From assembly GCA_050948785.1 (NCBI GenBank), contig JBMNEM010000002.1, forward strand, positions 248,001 to 312,000: a stretch of DNA of 64,000 nucleotides. Reading direction: 5' to 3'. The notes beneath the pieces are model-generated. The model worked only from the letters and a program-made list of their open reading frames with translations, did no database searches and had not been told where the DNA came from. Of the stretch, positions 34,047 through 43,118 are shown piece by piece. The stretch is from JAAZMI01 sp050948785. Its GTDB lineage: Bacteria > Bacillota > Dethiobacteria > DTU022 > UBA8154. The position numbers were made by a program, and so were the translations under genes. Within the stretch, counting starts at the first letter, position 1. Every line of letters starts with the position of its first letter.

Positions 34047-34682
34047 TCAAGAGGATCTAAAATGTTCCAGATGGCAGGTATCATTAAAAAGTTTCAGGCG
34101 CCGTTTTTCCTTGAAATCCCCCTCTAAAATAGTCAACGAAGCCGGATTGAAGGAAAAGGGCCAGAATTCCCGGTGATCGTATTTTAAAAAATAAATAACA
34201 AAAGCCTGCAGGAAACGCCCATGGCTGACGATTAATACCGGCCGGGAGCTGCGGGTTCTCTCTGCAAACCGGGATAAAAAGCGGTAAAAGATCTTCACTC
34301 TCCGGAAAAGCCCCTCCAATCCTTCGGCACCCGGTATTTCTGTATGATAAAAATCCTGCTGCAGACGGTTGAAAAGATGGGGATAGCGGGCGCGAATCTC
34401 GTTTCTTGTCAGTCCCTGGATTATACCCCAGCAGTATTCCTGGAGAAGGGGCGAATAAAGGGGGCAGGGGTCTTTTCTCAGAGAGCTGATTAGGCGTGCC
34501 GTTTCCCTGGTCCGCTGGAGATCACTGCTGAAAAAAGCACTAAAAGGCTGGTTTTTCAGACGCCGGGCCAAACAAAGCGCTTCCCCGCGCCCTTTTCGGC
34601 TCAAAGGATATTCCAGCTGCCCCTGCAGCCTCCCCTCCAGGTTGGCCTCTGTAACAGCATGGCGAACAAGCCAGATTTCCAT
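34047..34682 (-). CDS. Histidine phosphatase family protein
   Basis: Phosphoglycerate-mutase-like phosphatase, about 211 residues. The catalytic motif is RHAVTEAN (Ala where RHG is commonest); the LQGQLEYPLSRKGRGEA segment, the SDLQRTRETA motif and a second histidine in IVSHGRFLQAF complete the site. ATG 34682 follows AGGTGA; GTG 34691 is possible. It lies 36 nt downstream of murA in the position where walJ stands in B. subtilis. Substrate is unknown; members include cobalamin-pathway and general phosphomonoesterases. Confidence 0.87.
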   Translation of the reverse strand: MEIWLVRHAVTEANLEGRLQGQLEYPLSRKGRGEALCLARRLKNQPFSAFFSSDLQRTRETARLISSLRKDPCPLYSPLLQEYCWGIIQGLTRNEIRARYPHLFNRLQQDFYHTEIPGAEGLEGLFRRVKIFYRFLSRFAERTRSSRPVLIVSHGRFLQAFVIYFLKYDHREFWPFSFNPASLTILEGDFKEKRRLKLFNDTCHLEHFRSS

Positions 34683-34718
34683 CGGTATCACCTAACATTC
34701 TTAGGCAAAATAAACAAA

Positions 34719-35999
34719 TTATTTCCCAGGAAATACACCTTCCGTCATAATCCTCCGTTCAATTTTCGCTCCCAGAAGATTAAGCCGTTCCTCCAAATGT
34801 TCATAACCCCGATCAATATGCTCAATGCCTTCAACAGTAGTTTCCCCCTCGGAGATCATTCCGGCAATTACAAGGGCCGCTCCACCGCGCAAATCTGCAG
34901 CCTTCAAAGGTGCACTGATGAGCTCGTGCCCCCCTTCAATGATCGCTGTGCGCCCTTCCAATTTAATCCGGGCACCCATTTTTTTTAATTCAGCAACATG
35001 CCGGAAACGTCCTTCAAAAACATTTTCCGAGACAATGCTTATTCCTGGCACCTGCGTTAAAAGAACCATCATTGGGGCCTGTAAATCGGTCGGGAAACCC
35101 GGATAGGGGAAAGTTTTCACATCCGCCGGAGACCTGCTGTTGCTTTCCAGCACCTTGATCCAGTCGGGGCCGGTTTCGAGCGGGACACCGATTTCTTTTA
35201 ATTTGGCAATCACGGGATCCAGATGCTTGGGGATGACATCCTCCACCAGCACTTCCCCCTGCGTCGCTGCGGCGGCAATCATAAATGTCCCCGCTTCGAT
35301 ACGATCCGGAATGACACTGTGTTCCACTCCGCCCAGTTCCGGCACTCCCTGAATTTTGATAATATCCGTCCCCGTGCCGATCACCTGAGCGCCCATCGCA
35401 TTTAAAAAGTTGGCCACATCCACGATCTCCGGCTCCTTGGCCGCATTTTCGATAATTGTTTTTCCTTCAGCCCGCGCCGCTGCCAGCATAATATTAATCG
35501 TCGCCCCCACACTGATTACATCTAAATATATATGCGCTCCCTTTAACTTATTTGCCTTGATTTTCACCAGGCCGTGCTCCAGTTCAACTTTGGCCCCCAG
35601 GGCTGTAAAACCTTTGATATGCTGATCAATAGGACGCGGCCCCAGGTTACAACCGCCGGGCATGGGAATCTCCACCTGCCCGAAGCGTCCCAGCAGGGCA
35701 CCCATCAAGTAATAAGAGGCACGAAATTTGTCTGCGAGTTCATGCGGCGGCGAAAAACTATTTACTCCGGAAGAATCGATCTGCAGGCCGCATCCCTCTT
35801 CTATGGAAATCTTGGCGCCGAGGGCCTTTAAGATTTCGATCAGCCAGTAAATATCGGTAATATTAGGCAAGTTTTCGATCTTTACTGTGGATTCCGTTAA
35901 TAAGGACGCCGGTATGATCGCCACCGCCGCGTTTTTGGCACCATTTACCTTAGTTGTTCCTTTGAGTTTTTGTTTACCCTTGATCACCAGGCGCTCCAA
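34719..35999 (-). CDS. murA: UDP-N-acetylglucosamine 1-carboxyvinyltransferase
   Basis: First committed step of peptidoglycan synthesis, adding enolpyruvate to UDP-GlcNAc. The 426-residue protein has KVNGAKNAAVAIIPA at the substrate site and the catalytic, fosfomycin-target Cys117 in PMPGGCNLGPRP. PHELADKFRASYYLMGALLGRFG and the C-terminal EHIDRGYEHLEERLNLLGA are intact. TTG 35999 is the likely start, behind GGGGG. It lies directly downstream of walI and so may be co-transcribed with walRKHI. Firmicutes often have two murA genes; the copy expected between talC and glpX is absent here. Confidence 0.96.
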   Translation of the reverse strand: MERLVIKGKQKLKGTTKVNGAKNAAVAIIPASLLTESTVKIENLPNITDIYWLIEILKALGAKISIEEGCGLQIDSSGVNSFSPPHELADKFRASYYLMGALLGRFGQVEIPMPGGCNLGPRPIDQHIKGFTALGAKVELEHGLVKIKANKLKGAHIYLDVISVGATINIMLAAARAEGKTIIENAAKEPEIVDVANFLNAMGAQVIGTGTDIIKIQGVPELGGVEHSVIPDRIEAGTFMIAAAATQGEVLVEDVIPKHLDPVIAKLKEIGVPLETGPDWIKVLESNSRSPADVKTFPYPGFPTDLQAPMMVLLTQVPGISIVSENVFEGRFRHVAELKKMGARIKLEGRTAIIEGGHELISAPLKAADLRGGAALVIAGMISEGETTVEGIEHIDRGYEHLEERLNLLGAKIERRIMTEGVFPGK

Positions 36000-36061
36000 T
36001 GCGGTATGCCCCCTTAAATTTTACTTTGCGGGAAAATGTGAAGCCATATGTCAGAAAGTGC

Positions 36062-36961
36062 TTACTTTTCCAAATTACCAGTAAAAGCATTGACGTAATA
36101 TACTTCACCACTACTCAGGCGAATCCTCCATACCGGAGGAATTTCCCACCTTTCAGCATCATATCCGTGGCTGTAATAGCCCAGGGCGATTTCAATGATG
36201 CTCCTTTTTGCTGTATCTTTATCGGCGCTGTAAACCTCGAGAAAACGTAAAAGAGCAGCAGAGGGTGAGATTACTTCCCTCGTCTGCACGGCAAACCCCA
36301 GTGGCTCCAGACGGTAAAGGGAAAAAACCAAATCACCCTCCCTGCCCAACATTAATTCCAAAAAACCGCCATAAAGAGGAAAACCCTCGTATTCCTGCCT
36401 GTAATATACTACGGTTCCTTTCTGCGTCTTTTGGGCATAGTCGTAGATAAAACCCTGTAAAAAAGGGGCTTTTTGGATAAATTCCTGCATGGCCGGCAGC
36501 ATCTCCTCGCTAGCGCCAATCTCCTGCTGTAAAACTCTTTTTTTATTCGCCTCCAGGACTAGCAAACCCTCTTTTTCTACAAGTAATCTGTGCTCCCCGA
36601 AGTAATATGTTTTTCTCCCTTTTACCCCTTTTTCTCCATCCGAATTTTTCTCCGGAACAATCAAGGGGGGGCTTTCTTCTCCATTTTCCAAGACCGGCCA
36701 TAAGGCAAAAATAAGCTCATCAACTTCAAATTGGCCGGGCTCTACCACGAGGTGTGCCAAACGTGCGCCTCCCCGTGGCAGAGAAGTCTCCAGGGAAAAG
36801 CCTGCTTCCTGCAGTGCCGCCTCCAGGCGCGAGGCCTCTTCTTTCCGCCCCATAAAAATGTAATCTCCTCCACCTTCACCCTGCCATATCTGGTAAAGCA
36901 GGAAAACGTTTAAAAATAAAAATACCCAGATGAGGACTGTTCTGGCTCTGGAAAAATCCAT
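36062..36961 (-). CDS. walI: WalI/YycI family regulator of WalK
   Basis: Single-pass membrane protein that, with WalH, holds the WalK kinase in check outside the membrane. The N-terminus MDFSRARTVLIWVFLFLNVFLLYQIWQ is the family's short cytosolic lead plus helix, and the extracytoplasmic part carries the FPLYGG motif (YEGFPLYGGFLELML) typical of YycI. About 299 residues. It lies immediately after walH and before murA. Confidence 0.88.
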   Translation of the reverse strand: MDFSRARTVLIWVFLFLNVFLLYQIWQGEGGGDYIFMGRKEEASRLEAALQEAGFSLETSLPRGGARLAHLVVEPGQFEVDELIFALWPVLENGEESPPLIVPEKNSDGEKGVKGRKTYYFGEHRLLVEKEGLLVLEANKKRVLQQEIGASEEMLPAMQEFIQKAPFLQGFIYDYAQKTQKGTVVYYRQEYEGFPLYGGFLELMLGREGDLVFSLYRLEPLGFAVQTREVISPSAALLRFLEVYSADKDTAKRSIIEIALGYYSHGYDAERWEIPPVWRIRLSSGEVYYVNAFTGNLEK

Positions 36962-37020
36962 AAAAACACCGCCCGGTTATACTCATTATTGGCCCCAAAC
37001 GGAGACCGGCCTTCATCTTT

Positions 37021-38487
37021 CTAAAGTGGTTCCAGTGTAGACCAGTGCAGGTAGATAACACCTGTCTCGGCAAAATTTACCGCCCAGGCCGGGATGGCCT
37101 GCTCATTTTTCTCTTCGGAAAGATAATACACCGGCCTCAAAGATAAGAGGGTGGCCTTTTTTTCCGGCAAGTGTTCCCGGTGCAAAGATAAAGCCTGGCA
37201 GAGCGCCTCCTCATAGGAACGAAAAGGCCAGCGCGTCGCCGTTTCTTCCCCGGCAGCCAGGAAATTGCGTTGATAGAAGGAAACACCCTGCTCGTCAAGG
37301 AGTATTTCACACCCTGTATTTTCACCCTCCCAAACAAGGCCGCCTGTTATCCGGCGCCATAAAAACCTGTAACCATTCCTGGTTCCCCGGGCATCACACA
37401 AATAAGTATCGGGCAAGTATCCGCCATAAAGGCTTTGGCTTTCGGCTCCTTTTTGCAAGGCCAGGCCATAAGGCATCTGCTGCCGCAAGGAACTTTCCAA
37501 CCGCGGGGCAGTAAACTCCACTAAGCCGGAAGCATAGATACGCAGCCCCTTTTCACCATTTGTAAAGTAAAACGCCCCGTCTTTTTCTTCTATACGCCGT
37601 GCCATGGATAAATCCAGGAAAAAAGCCTTGACCAGCTCATCACGCTGTATATTTTCCTTCTCAAGGGAAATTTCTGCCGCCAGCAAATCATCTTCTTCCA
37701 CAAATATTTCCTTGGAGACCTTGACCTCCCAGTTTTCCACCGGCTCTGAACCGACATTATCTGTTGATGCTGCAGAAACAGGGTGCAGCTCCCCGGGAGC
37801 CGGCGCCTCCGCTGCCGGCTGAAAATCCCCGTCACCTGTTTCACCGGCAAATTCGCCCGCAACACTCAAAGCCAGCACAGGAGGAAGTTGAATGCAGGGA
37901 TTGGTCCTGGCCGGCAAAAGTTCATCCGGCAGGCCGGCATCCCCCGGCAGCGTCAAGCTCAAAATCTCTTCTCCCTCCGTAAAAACAGCCCAGCTGTCCT
38001 TTCCCCATAAAAAGGTAATCTTCCGGGTATTCATCCCCAAAACCGCCAGCCGGCCGCTGATAAATTCCAACGGGAAAGATGGATCAAAAGAGTAAACCAG
38101 CTTGAAAGAAGCTGTTTCCCAAGCTGCTTCCAGGTCGTCGCTGCTGCTGCGTTTCATTTTTTCCGGATCTAATTCCCGGGCCAGTATTTGCCAGCCCTTG
38201 GCCCATAACCGCCGGTGCTCATCCTCTCCACGCCGGAAAAGATGCACCTGTTCCTCCCCGAAAAAAACTATTTCCACAGGCTGGACAATCTCGGGCAAAG
38301 AAGGCGGGGGTGTGAAATAAGCATATTCATAGCGGGGCGCTGTTCCTTCCTCCAGAGGCAGGCGGCCGAACCATAACCAGTAAGTCAGCGCCATACTGGA
38401 AAGGATTAAAAAAACAAGCAAGGTACTTTTAAACTTTTCCCTCAATGAACAACACCCCTTCTCGGACAACATCCCTTCTCCACTCAT
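37021..38487 (-). CDS. walH: WalH/YycH family regulator of WalK
   Basis: Membrane-anchored extracytoplasmic protein paired with WalI as a negative regulator of WalK. About 488 residues: a short lead, one membrane helix (STLLVFLILSSMALTYWLWFG), then an extracytoplasmic region beginning YEYAYFTPPPSLPEIVQPVEI. A 50-residue Pro/Ala/Glu-rich stretch (around residues 215-260) interrupts the domain and looks like a lineage-specific linker. The start is uncertain (ATG 38487 or about six codons downstream). It begins 14 nt after walK. Assignment is by context and topology more than by strong motifs. Confidence 0.78.
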   Translation of the reverse strand: MSGEGMLSEKGCCSLREKFKSTLLVFLILSSMALTYWLWFGRLPLEEGTAPRYEYAYFTPPPSLPEIVQPVEIVFFGEEQVHLFRRGEDEHRRLWAKGWQILARELDPEKMKRSSSDDLEAAWETASFKLVYSFDPSFPLEFISGRLAVLGMNTRKITFLWGKDSWAVFTEGEEILSLTLPGDAGLPDELLPARTNPCIQLPPVLALSVAGEFAGETGDGDFQPAAEAPAPGELHPVSAASTDNVGSEPVENWEVKVSKEIFVEEDDLLAAEISLEKENIQRDELVKAFFLDLSMARRIEEKDGAFYFTNGEKGLRIYASGLVEFTAPRLESSLRQQMPYGLALQKGAESQSLYGGYLPDTYLCDARGTRNGYRFLWRRITGGLVWEGENTGCEILLDEQGVSFYQRNFLAAGEETATRWPFRSYEEALCQALSLHREHLPEKKATLLSLRPVYYLSEEKNEQAIPAWAVNFAETGVIYLHWSTLEPL

Positions 38488-38501
38488 ACCCCAACATGGT
38501 T

Positions 38502-40382
38502 TTAACCTGCATTGCCCACTTTCCCGTCAAAAGGCAGGCAAAAGGTCACTTCCGTCCCTTCCCCGGGCCTGCTTTCCAGTGAAATGGTCCCTTCATGCGC
38601 TTCAACAATCTGCTTGGCAATGGGCAAACCCAGGCCCGTACCGCCTGAATCACGGGAACGGGTTTTATCCACGCGGTAAAACCGCTCAAAAACCCGCTCC
38701 TGATCCCCCGGGGGTATACCTGCTCCCGTGTCGCTAACCGCAACACAGATATAGCGCTCGTTTCCGGGAAAGACCTTGACCATAATCTCCCCACCGGCAG
38801 GGGTAAATTTAAAGGCGTTCTCCAGTAAATTTAACACCACCTGGCGAATTTTATCTTTATCCAGAAATACCTGGCAACTCTCCGTCGGCAGCATCACAGA
38901 CAAAGAAATATTCTTTTCCTGGCAGGCAGGTTCAACCTGGCGCAAAATCTCCTCCAACAGAAGCCCCAGGTCCGTCTTTTCTTTTACCCACTGCATTTCC
39001 TTGTAATCAAGACGTGAAAGAACCAGCAGGTCCTTGACCAGCTTGACCATACGCTCTGTTTCCTTTTCGACCACCTCTAAAAAACGTGTCCGCACCCCGG
39101 GATCTTCCTGCGCCCCGTTTAAAAGCGTTTCAATATAATTTTTTATGGTGGTCAAAGGAGTCCGCAGCTCGTGGGAGACATTGGCCACGAATTCCTGCTG
39201 CAAGCGCGTCAAACTTCTCTCCTTGGTCACATCATGCAGCACAACGAGCATCCCCTGCCGGTCTCCACTTTCTTTAAAAGGAGCAAAATGCACCTGCAGA
39301 ATTTTATCCGGGGCATTCCCCAGGTGGACCTCTTTCGTCACCGGCCCTGCCCCCGGAAACAAAGCGGGCCGTTCCTCGTCCCGGAAAAGTTTGCTGGACA
39401 TGGTCTCCCAGGACAGGCCTTGCCCGGCCTCCAGGCCCGCCCCCTGAAGGATCTCCCGGGCCGCGGGATTGAGATGGATGGCTTGCCCCTCTTTATTAAA
39501 AGCAACCACACCATCAGTCATATAATTTAAAATGGCCTCCACCTTGTTTTTCTCTGTGGAGATCTCCTTTAAGGTTTCCTGCAGGCGTTTGGTTAGAAAA
39601 TTAAACATTTTGCCCAGTTCCCCGATCTCATCTGCGGAGTGCACCTCGATCAACCGGGAAAAATCGCCCCGGGCCAATGCCGCCGCCCTGAAAGTGACCT
39701 CCCGGATGGGCCTCGTAATCGTCCTGGTCAGTAAAAAACTGATCCCGATGGCAATAGCAATCACAACAACCCAACCGCTGATCAACATCAACTTAATCTC
39801 TTTTAAAGTCAAGTAAATATGTTCCAGGGAACCCCTTAAAAAAATGACCCCCACCACGGTAGACATATCTTTTACAGGTAACGCTAAAAAATAATAACGC
39901 GCACCCGTTTCCGGATCAACCCGGATCGCCTCCACCTTGTTACCGGTAAGGGCCAGGAGAATATCATCCTGAATAACACGTTCTTTAAGAAAAGAAAGCG
40001 ATTTTTGTTCCGGCCCCCCCAGCAGGCGGCCGTGACGATCCAGGACCATGGTTATGGTTTCCGTTCCCGGTATGCCGCCGCCAAACTCGGCCACCAAGCT
40101 GGAGATCAATTCGCCCTGCTGTTCATCTTCAAGCAGGTAACGACGGATAAAACTGCCCAGCAGCTCCCCCTGAGCCAGCTGGTTATTGGCATAATTACGC
40201 AGGTAATAGCTTTCCAGTGATTTTACCAGGTAGACGCCACTGAGCTGCAGAGCAAAAAGAATCAACAGGGAATAAAGCAGGACAATTTTACCCTGCATGC
40301 CCCAATGCACTTTTCCGGCTCTTTCCGGATGATCGGGCCCGACCGGAAGAGGCAGAGAATCTTTCCCGCCCGCATACGACAT
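38502..40382 (-). CDS. walK: Sensor histidine kinase WalK
   Basis: Essential kinase controlling cell-wall metabolism through WalR. The 626-residue protein has two membrane helices (about 31-52 and 200-218) flanking an extracytoplasmic sensor. HAMP (about 220-272), PAS (about 280-390), HisKA with the phospho-accepting His404 (FVANVSHELRTPL) and HATPase_c (NLLENAFKF, DTGAGIPPGDQERVFERFYR, GGTGLGLPI) follow. The start codon immediately follows the walR stop, so the pair is translationally coupled. About 30 extra residues precede the usual N-terminus. Confidence 0.96.
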   Translation of the reverse strand: MSYAGGKDSLPLPVGPDHPERAGKVHWGMQGKIVLLYSLLILFALQLSGVYLVKSLESYYLRNYANNQLAQGELLGSFIRRYLLEDEQQGELISSLVAEFGGGIPGTETITMVLDRHGRLLGGPEQKSLSFLKERVIQDDILLALTGNKVEAIRVDPETGARYYFLALPVKDMSTVVGVIFLRGSLEHIYLTLKEIKLMLISGWVVVIAIAIGISFLLTRTITRPIREVTFRAAALARGDFSRLIEVHSADEIGELGKMFNFLTKRLQETLKEISTEKNKVEAILNYMTDGVVAFNKEGQAIHLNPAAREILQGAGLEAGQGLSWETMSSKLFRDEERPALFPGAGPVTKEVHLGNAPDKILQVHFAPFKESGDRQGMLVVLHDVTKERSLTRLQQEFVANVSHELRTPLTTIKNYIETLLNGAQEDPGVRTRFLEVVEKETERMVKLVKDLLVLSRLDYKEMQWVKEKTDLGLLLEEILRQVEPACQEKNISLSVMLPTESCQVFLDKDKIRQVVLNLLENAFKFTPAGGEIMVKVFPGNERYICVAVSDTGAGIPPGDQERVFERFYRVDKTRSRDSGGTGLGLPIAKQIVEAHEGTISLESRPGEGTEVTFCLPFDGKVGNAG

Positions 40383-41069
40383 CTACTGCGGCCTCCTCAA
40401 ATAGTAGCCGGCACCGCGCCGGGTACAAAGGTAAAGAGGGCTCCCCGGATCGTCCTCGATCTTCTCCCTCAGCCGCCTGACCGTAACATCAACGGTGCGT
40501 TCATCACCGATATAATCATAGCCCCATACTTCTTCCAAAAGTTTTTCCCTGCTAAAAACATAACCTGTATTTTTCAGCAAAAAGGAAAGCAGCGTAAATT
40601 CCCTGTAGGTCAGCTCAATTTGCCTGTCGCCCTTTTTTAGCTCCATTTTACCCAGATCCAGGGTTAACTCGCCGCAGGTCAGGCGTTCGGGGTCCTTCTC
40701 CTGCATTTTCACGCGGCGCAGAGTCGCCTTGATTCTGGCCAGCAGCTCCCGGATACTAAAAGGTTTGGTGACATAATCATCGGCGCCCAGCTCCAGGCCG
40801 AGTACCTTGTCGATCTCTGTTTCCCGCGCCGTCAGCATAATAATCGGTATATCGAGTTTTTGGCGTATTTGCCGGCACACACTGAACCCATCCATACGGG
40901 GAAGCATGATATCCAGTAAAATAATATCCGGCTGCTCCTGAAAAGCCAGTCGTAGAGCTTCTTCCCCGTCGTAAGCAACCAGCACCGCAAAACCTTCCTC
41001 TTCCAGGTTATATTTTAATATCTCAGCAATAGGCTTTTCATCATCAACCACCAACACCTTGGCCTTCAC
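40383..41069 (-). CDS. walR: Response regulator WalR
   Basis: OmpR-class response regulator controlling autolysin and wall genes. The 228-residue protein has a receiver domain with phospho-acceptor Asp53 (DIILLDIMLPRMDGF) and Lys in GADDYVTKPFSIRELLARI, followed by a winged-helix DNA-binding domain (LTYREFTLLSFLLKNTGYVFSREKLLEEVWGYDYIGDERTVDVTVRRLREKIE), matching YycF. GTG 41069 with GGGGGGCGG 6-7 nt upstream is the start; a longer frame from 41192 is not conserved. It heads walR-walK-walH-walI. Confidence 0.97.
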   Translation of the reverse strand: MKAKVLVVDDEKPIAEILKYNLEEEGFAVLVAYDGEEALRLAFQEQPDIILLDIMLPRMDGFSVCRQIRQKLDIPIIMLTARETEIDKVLGLELGADDYVTKPFSIRELLARIKATLRRVKMQEKDPERLTCGELTLDLGKMELKKGDRQIELTYREFTLLSFLLKNTGYVFSREKLLEEVWGYDYIGDERTVDVTVRRLREKIEDDPGSPLYLCTRRGAGYYLRRPQ

Positions 41070-41175
41070 TTTTCCGCCCCCCGTGCACAAAGGGCACCAT
41101 GCACCATGCCCCTTCTTTACAAATTTATATAATAATAAATATTTCCGTACAGGCCGGGGAAACTCCTGCCCCGTT

Positions 41176-41202
41176 AAAAAAAACGTGGCCACAGGGCCAC
41201 GT
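41176..41202 (-). terminator. Rho-independent terminator upstream of walR
   Basis: On the minus strand ACGTGGCC-CTGT-GGCCACGT is a perfect 8-bp stem followed by TTTTTT. It ends about 107 nt before the walR GTG. Together with the hairpin at 41317-41346 it separates the upstream peptidase gene from walR. Confidence 0.85.
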
Positions 41203-41316
41203 CGCGAATAAAACTATATTTTAAGAGGGGGTCAACTCTGAATAGATTTTACCACCCCAATGTTACAGGAATATTACAGGCATTTTATTTTCCAATTACA
41301 AAATTTAAGAGTGAAG

Positions 41317-41346
41317 TAAAAAGCCGCTTTACCGTAGGTAAAACGG
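41317..41346 (-). terminator. Rho-independent terminator of the LysM-G5-M23 gene
   Basis: On the minus strand CCGTTTTACC-TAC-GGTAAAGCGG (10 bp, one G-U) is followed by CTTTTTAC. It lies about 43 nt past the peptidase stop. The rest of 41070-41388 must hold the walR promoter, which I could not pinpoint. Confidence 0.75.
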
Positions 41347-41388
41347 CCGTTCAAACTATTTTTTCCAACTTTTCCCCCAGCTAACTTT

Positions 41389-42768
41389 CTAAGGCCGGAA
41401 GTAATTCAGGGGATTAATCGTTGCCCCGTATATCCCGCCACTGCGAATTTCAAAATGAAGGTGTAAACCTGTACTTTGACCCGTCGAACCGACAGTGGCG
41501 ATCACCTGGCCCTTGTTCACAGCTTGTCCGGTGTTCACCAGATTGCGGGAGTTATGCGCATAACGTGTATAATATTGGCCGTGGCAAATGACCACGCTCA
41601 GCCCGTAACCCCCGTCCCAACCCTGAAAAACAACCACACCGCTGTCCGCAGCCAAAATAGTGGTCCCCCGCGACGCGGCAATATCTATGCCCCCGTGGAA
41701 TCCCCCGCCACGCCAGCCATAGCCGGAGGAGATACGCCCCCCGCCCCGTACAGGCCAGACAAAACTTCCCGTTCCCCTTGATGGTATCTGCGCAAGGCCG
41801 GCGGCGATGACCCTTGCTTCCGGCTCTTTTAACACAGTTTCCTGAAGTTTTTCACGTTTTACCTCTACACCATTTTCCTTGGTAACCAGGTAAACAACTT
41901 CTTTCTGCCCCATAACTCCGTTTTTTACCACACGGGATTGTACTCGCCACAGATTGCTGTCATAAGTATATTCCGTTTCAAAGGGAATGCTTTCCTCCGC
42001 CACAAGACGCTCTACCGTGGTCACATTGACTAGCGGCTCGGCAACAATAAGGCTGATTTCATCGCCCTCATGGAGAGCATCACCATTAATTTGGGGATTT
42101 GCTTCCTTGAGTGTCTCCACAGTAAGATTATAATCCCTGGCTATTTTCCAGAGCGAATCTCCCCGCGAAACCATATAAATCTCCCGGCGATCCGTTCCCC
42201 TTAAAAGAACAGAGGCCAAGGTTTCCACATCATAAAGTTCCTCAGGATAAACATAACAGCTTCTAAAAGAAATCTTTTCCCCGATTTGCACCTTTTCCAG
42301 AAAAACATTTTCCTGGCGGGATGTATAGGCGCCCTTGACCAGTTCGATTGCTTTCTCCACTTCATCTTTCGTCTTTACGGGGAAAATATCCCGGTCATCA
42401 ACAGTGACCATCTTGGCGGCAACCTTGTAGCTCAACATATGGCGCAACTGGGAATATACTTTTTGCACATCAGCTTCGGCAGAAGGGCGAAATACCTTCT
42501 CCAGGGTAACCTCTTCAACAGTAACCACCGGCAGGCCATAATAAGCCACAGCCTTATTCCGCAGGTCTTCAAGGACCTCCGGCAGCTCCTCCTCTTCCGC
42601 AAGCAAGCCTATTTCCAAACCGTCAACATACACGGCATAAAAAGTTCCTGTATAAATGTTGTAAAGACTTAAAATCCCCCAAAGAGTAAGCGTACTGACG
42701 AGCAAAAAATATACACTGGCATATTTTTCCATTCTGACAGAGTCAAGAAGCTTCCTTGCTGAAAGCAT
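41389..42768 (-). CDS. LysM-G5-M23 cell-wall metallopeptidase
   Basis: Membrane-anchored wall endopeptidase, about 459 residues from ATG 42768 (AAGGAGGG upstream). It has an N-terminal helix (YFLLVSTLTLWGILSLY), an extracytoplasmic region beginning YVDGLEIGLLAEEEEL, one LysM repeat (YMVSRGDSLWKIARDYNLT), and a G5 domain (IPFETEYTYDSNLWRVQSRVVKNGVMGQKEVVYLV). The C-terminal M23 domain has zinc ligands in FHGGIDIAASRG and HLHFEI. It lies upstream of walR, between two terminators, and is a plausible WalR-regulon member, though no WalR box was identified. Confidence 0.92.
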   Translation of the reverse strand: MLSARKLLDSVRMEKYASVYFLLVSTLTLWGILSLYNIYTGTFYAVYVDGLEIGLLAEEEELPEVLEDLRNKAVAYYGLPVVTVEEVTLEKVFRPSAEADVQKVYSQLRHMLSYKVAAKMVTVDDRDIFPVKTKDEVEKAIELVKGAYTSRQENVFLEKVQIGEKISFRSCYVYPEELYDVETLASVLLRGTDRREIYMVSRGDSLWKIARDYNLTVETLKEANPQINGDALHEGDEISLIVAEPLVNVTTVERLVAEESIPFETEYTYDSNLWRVQSRVVKNGVMGQKEVVYLVTKENGVEVKREKLQETVLKEPEARVIAAGLAQIPSRGTGSFVWPVRGGGRISSGYGWRGGGFHGGIDIAASRGTTILAADSGVVVFQGWDGGYGLSVVICHGQYYTRYAHNSRNLVNTGQAVNKGQVIATVGSTGQSTGLHLHFEIRSGGIYGATINPLNYFRP

Positions 42769-43039
42769 CAAGCCGGCACCCTCCTTTGGCAAACCAACCT
42801 GCAAACTACGAATTTTACAGGAATATATTACTAAATATCAGAATATGTAGATAAACTATTGAGTTTGTTAAGAAGCCTTAACAAGGAATATTACTTCGCC
42901 TTCGGAAGGGGAATTCCTGCCAAAAATATGCCTGAAGAAAAAAAATTTTTATATTTAATCCCTGACCATCGGAATTATACCAGTATATGCCAGATCACAG
43001 GTAAATGTTCCCCCAAAAACCGGAGGGTTTTTACCAACA

Positions 43040-43078
43040 GAAAAAAAGCGGGCTCCTGTTATTGAACAAGACCCCGCT
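43040..43078 (-). terminator. Rho-independent terminator of dnaB
   Basis: On the minus strand a 14-bp stem (AGCGGGGTCTTGTT with AACAGGAGCCCGCT, one mismatch and one G-U) is followed by TTTTTTT, about 41 nt past the dnaB stop. The surrounding gap 42769-43118 contains no gene and presumably the promoter of the LysM-G5-M23 gene. Confidence 0.85.
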
Positions 43079-43118
43079 CTCCATTCCCAACCTCTGCAAT
43101 CATTCTTCCAGTAATTAT

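Noticed and set aside
33802..34176. Possible small plus-strand gene upstream of htrA (about 124 codons)
   Set aside because: No recognisable protein, no good ribosome site, and its 3' third overlaps the histidine phosphatase gene in antisense.
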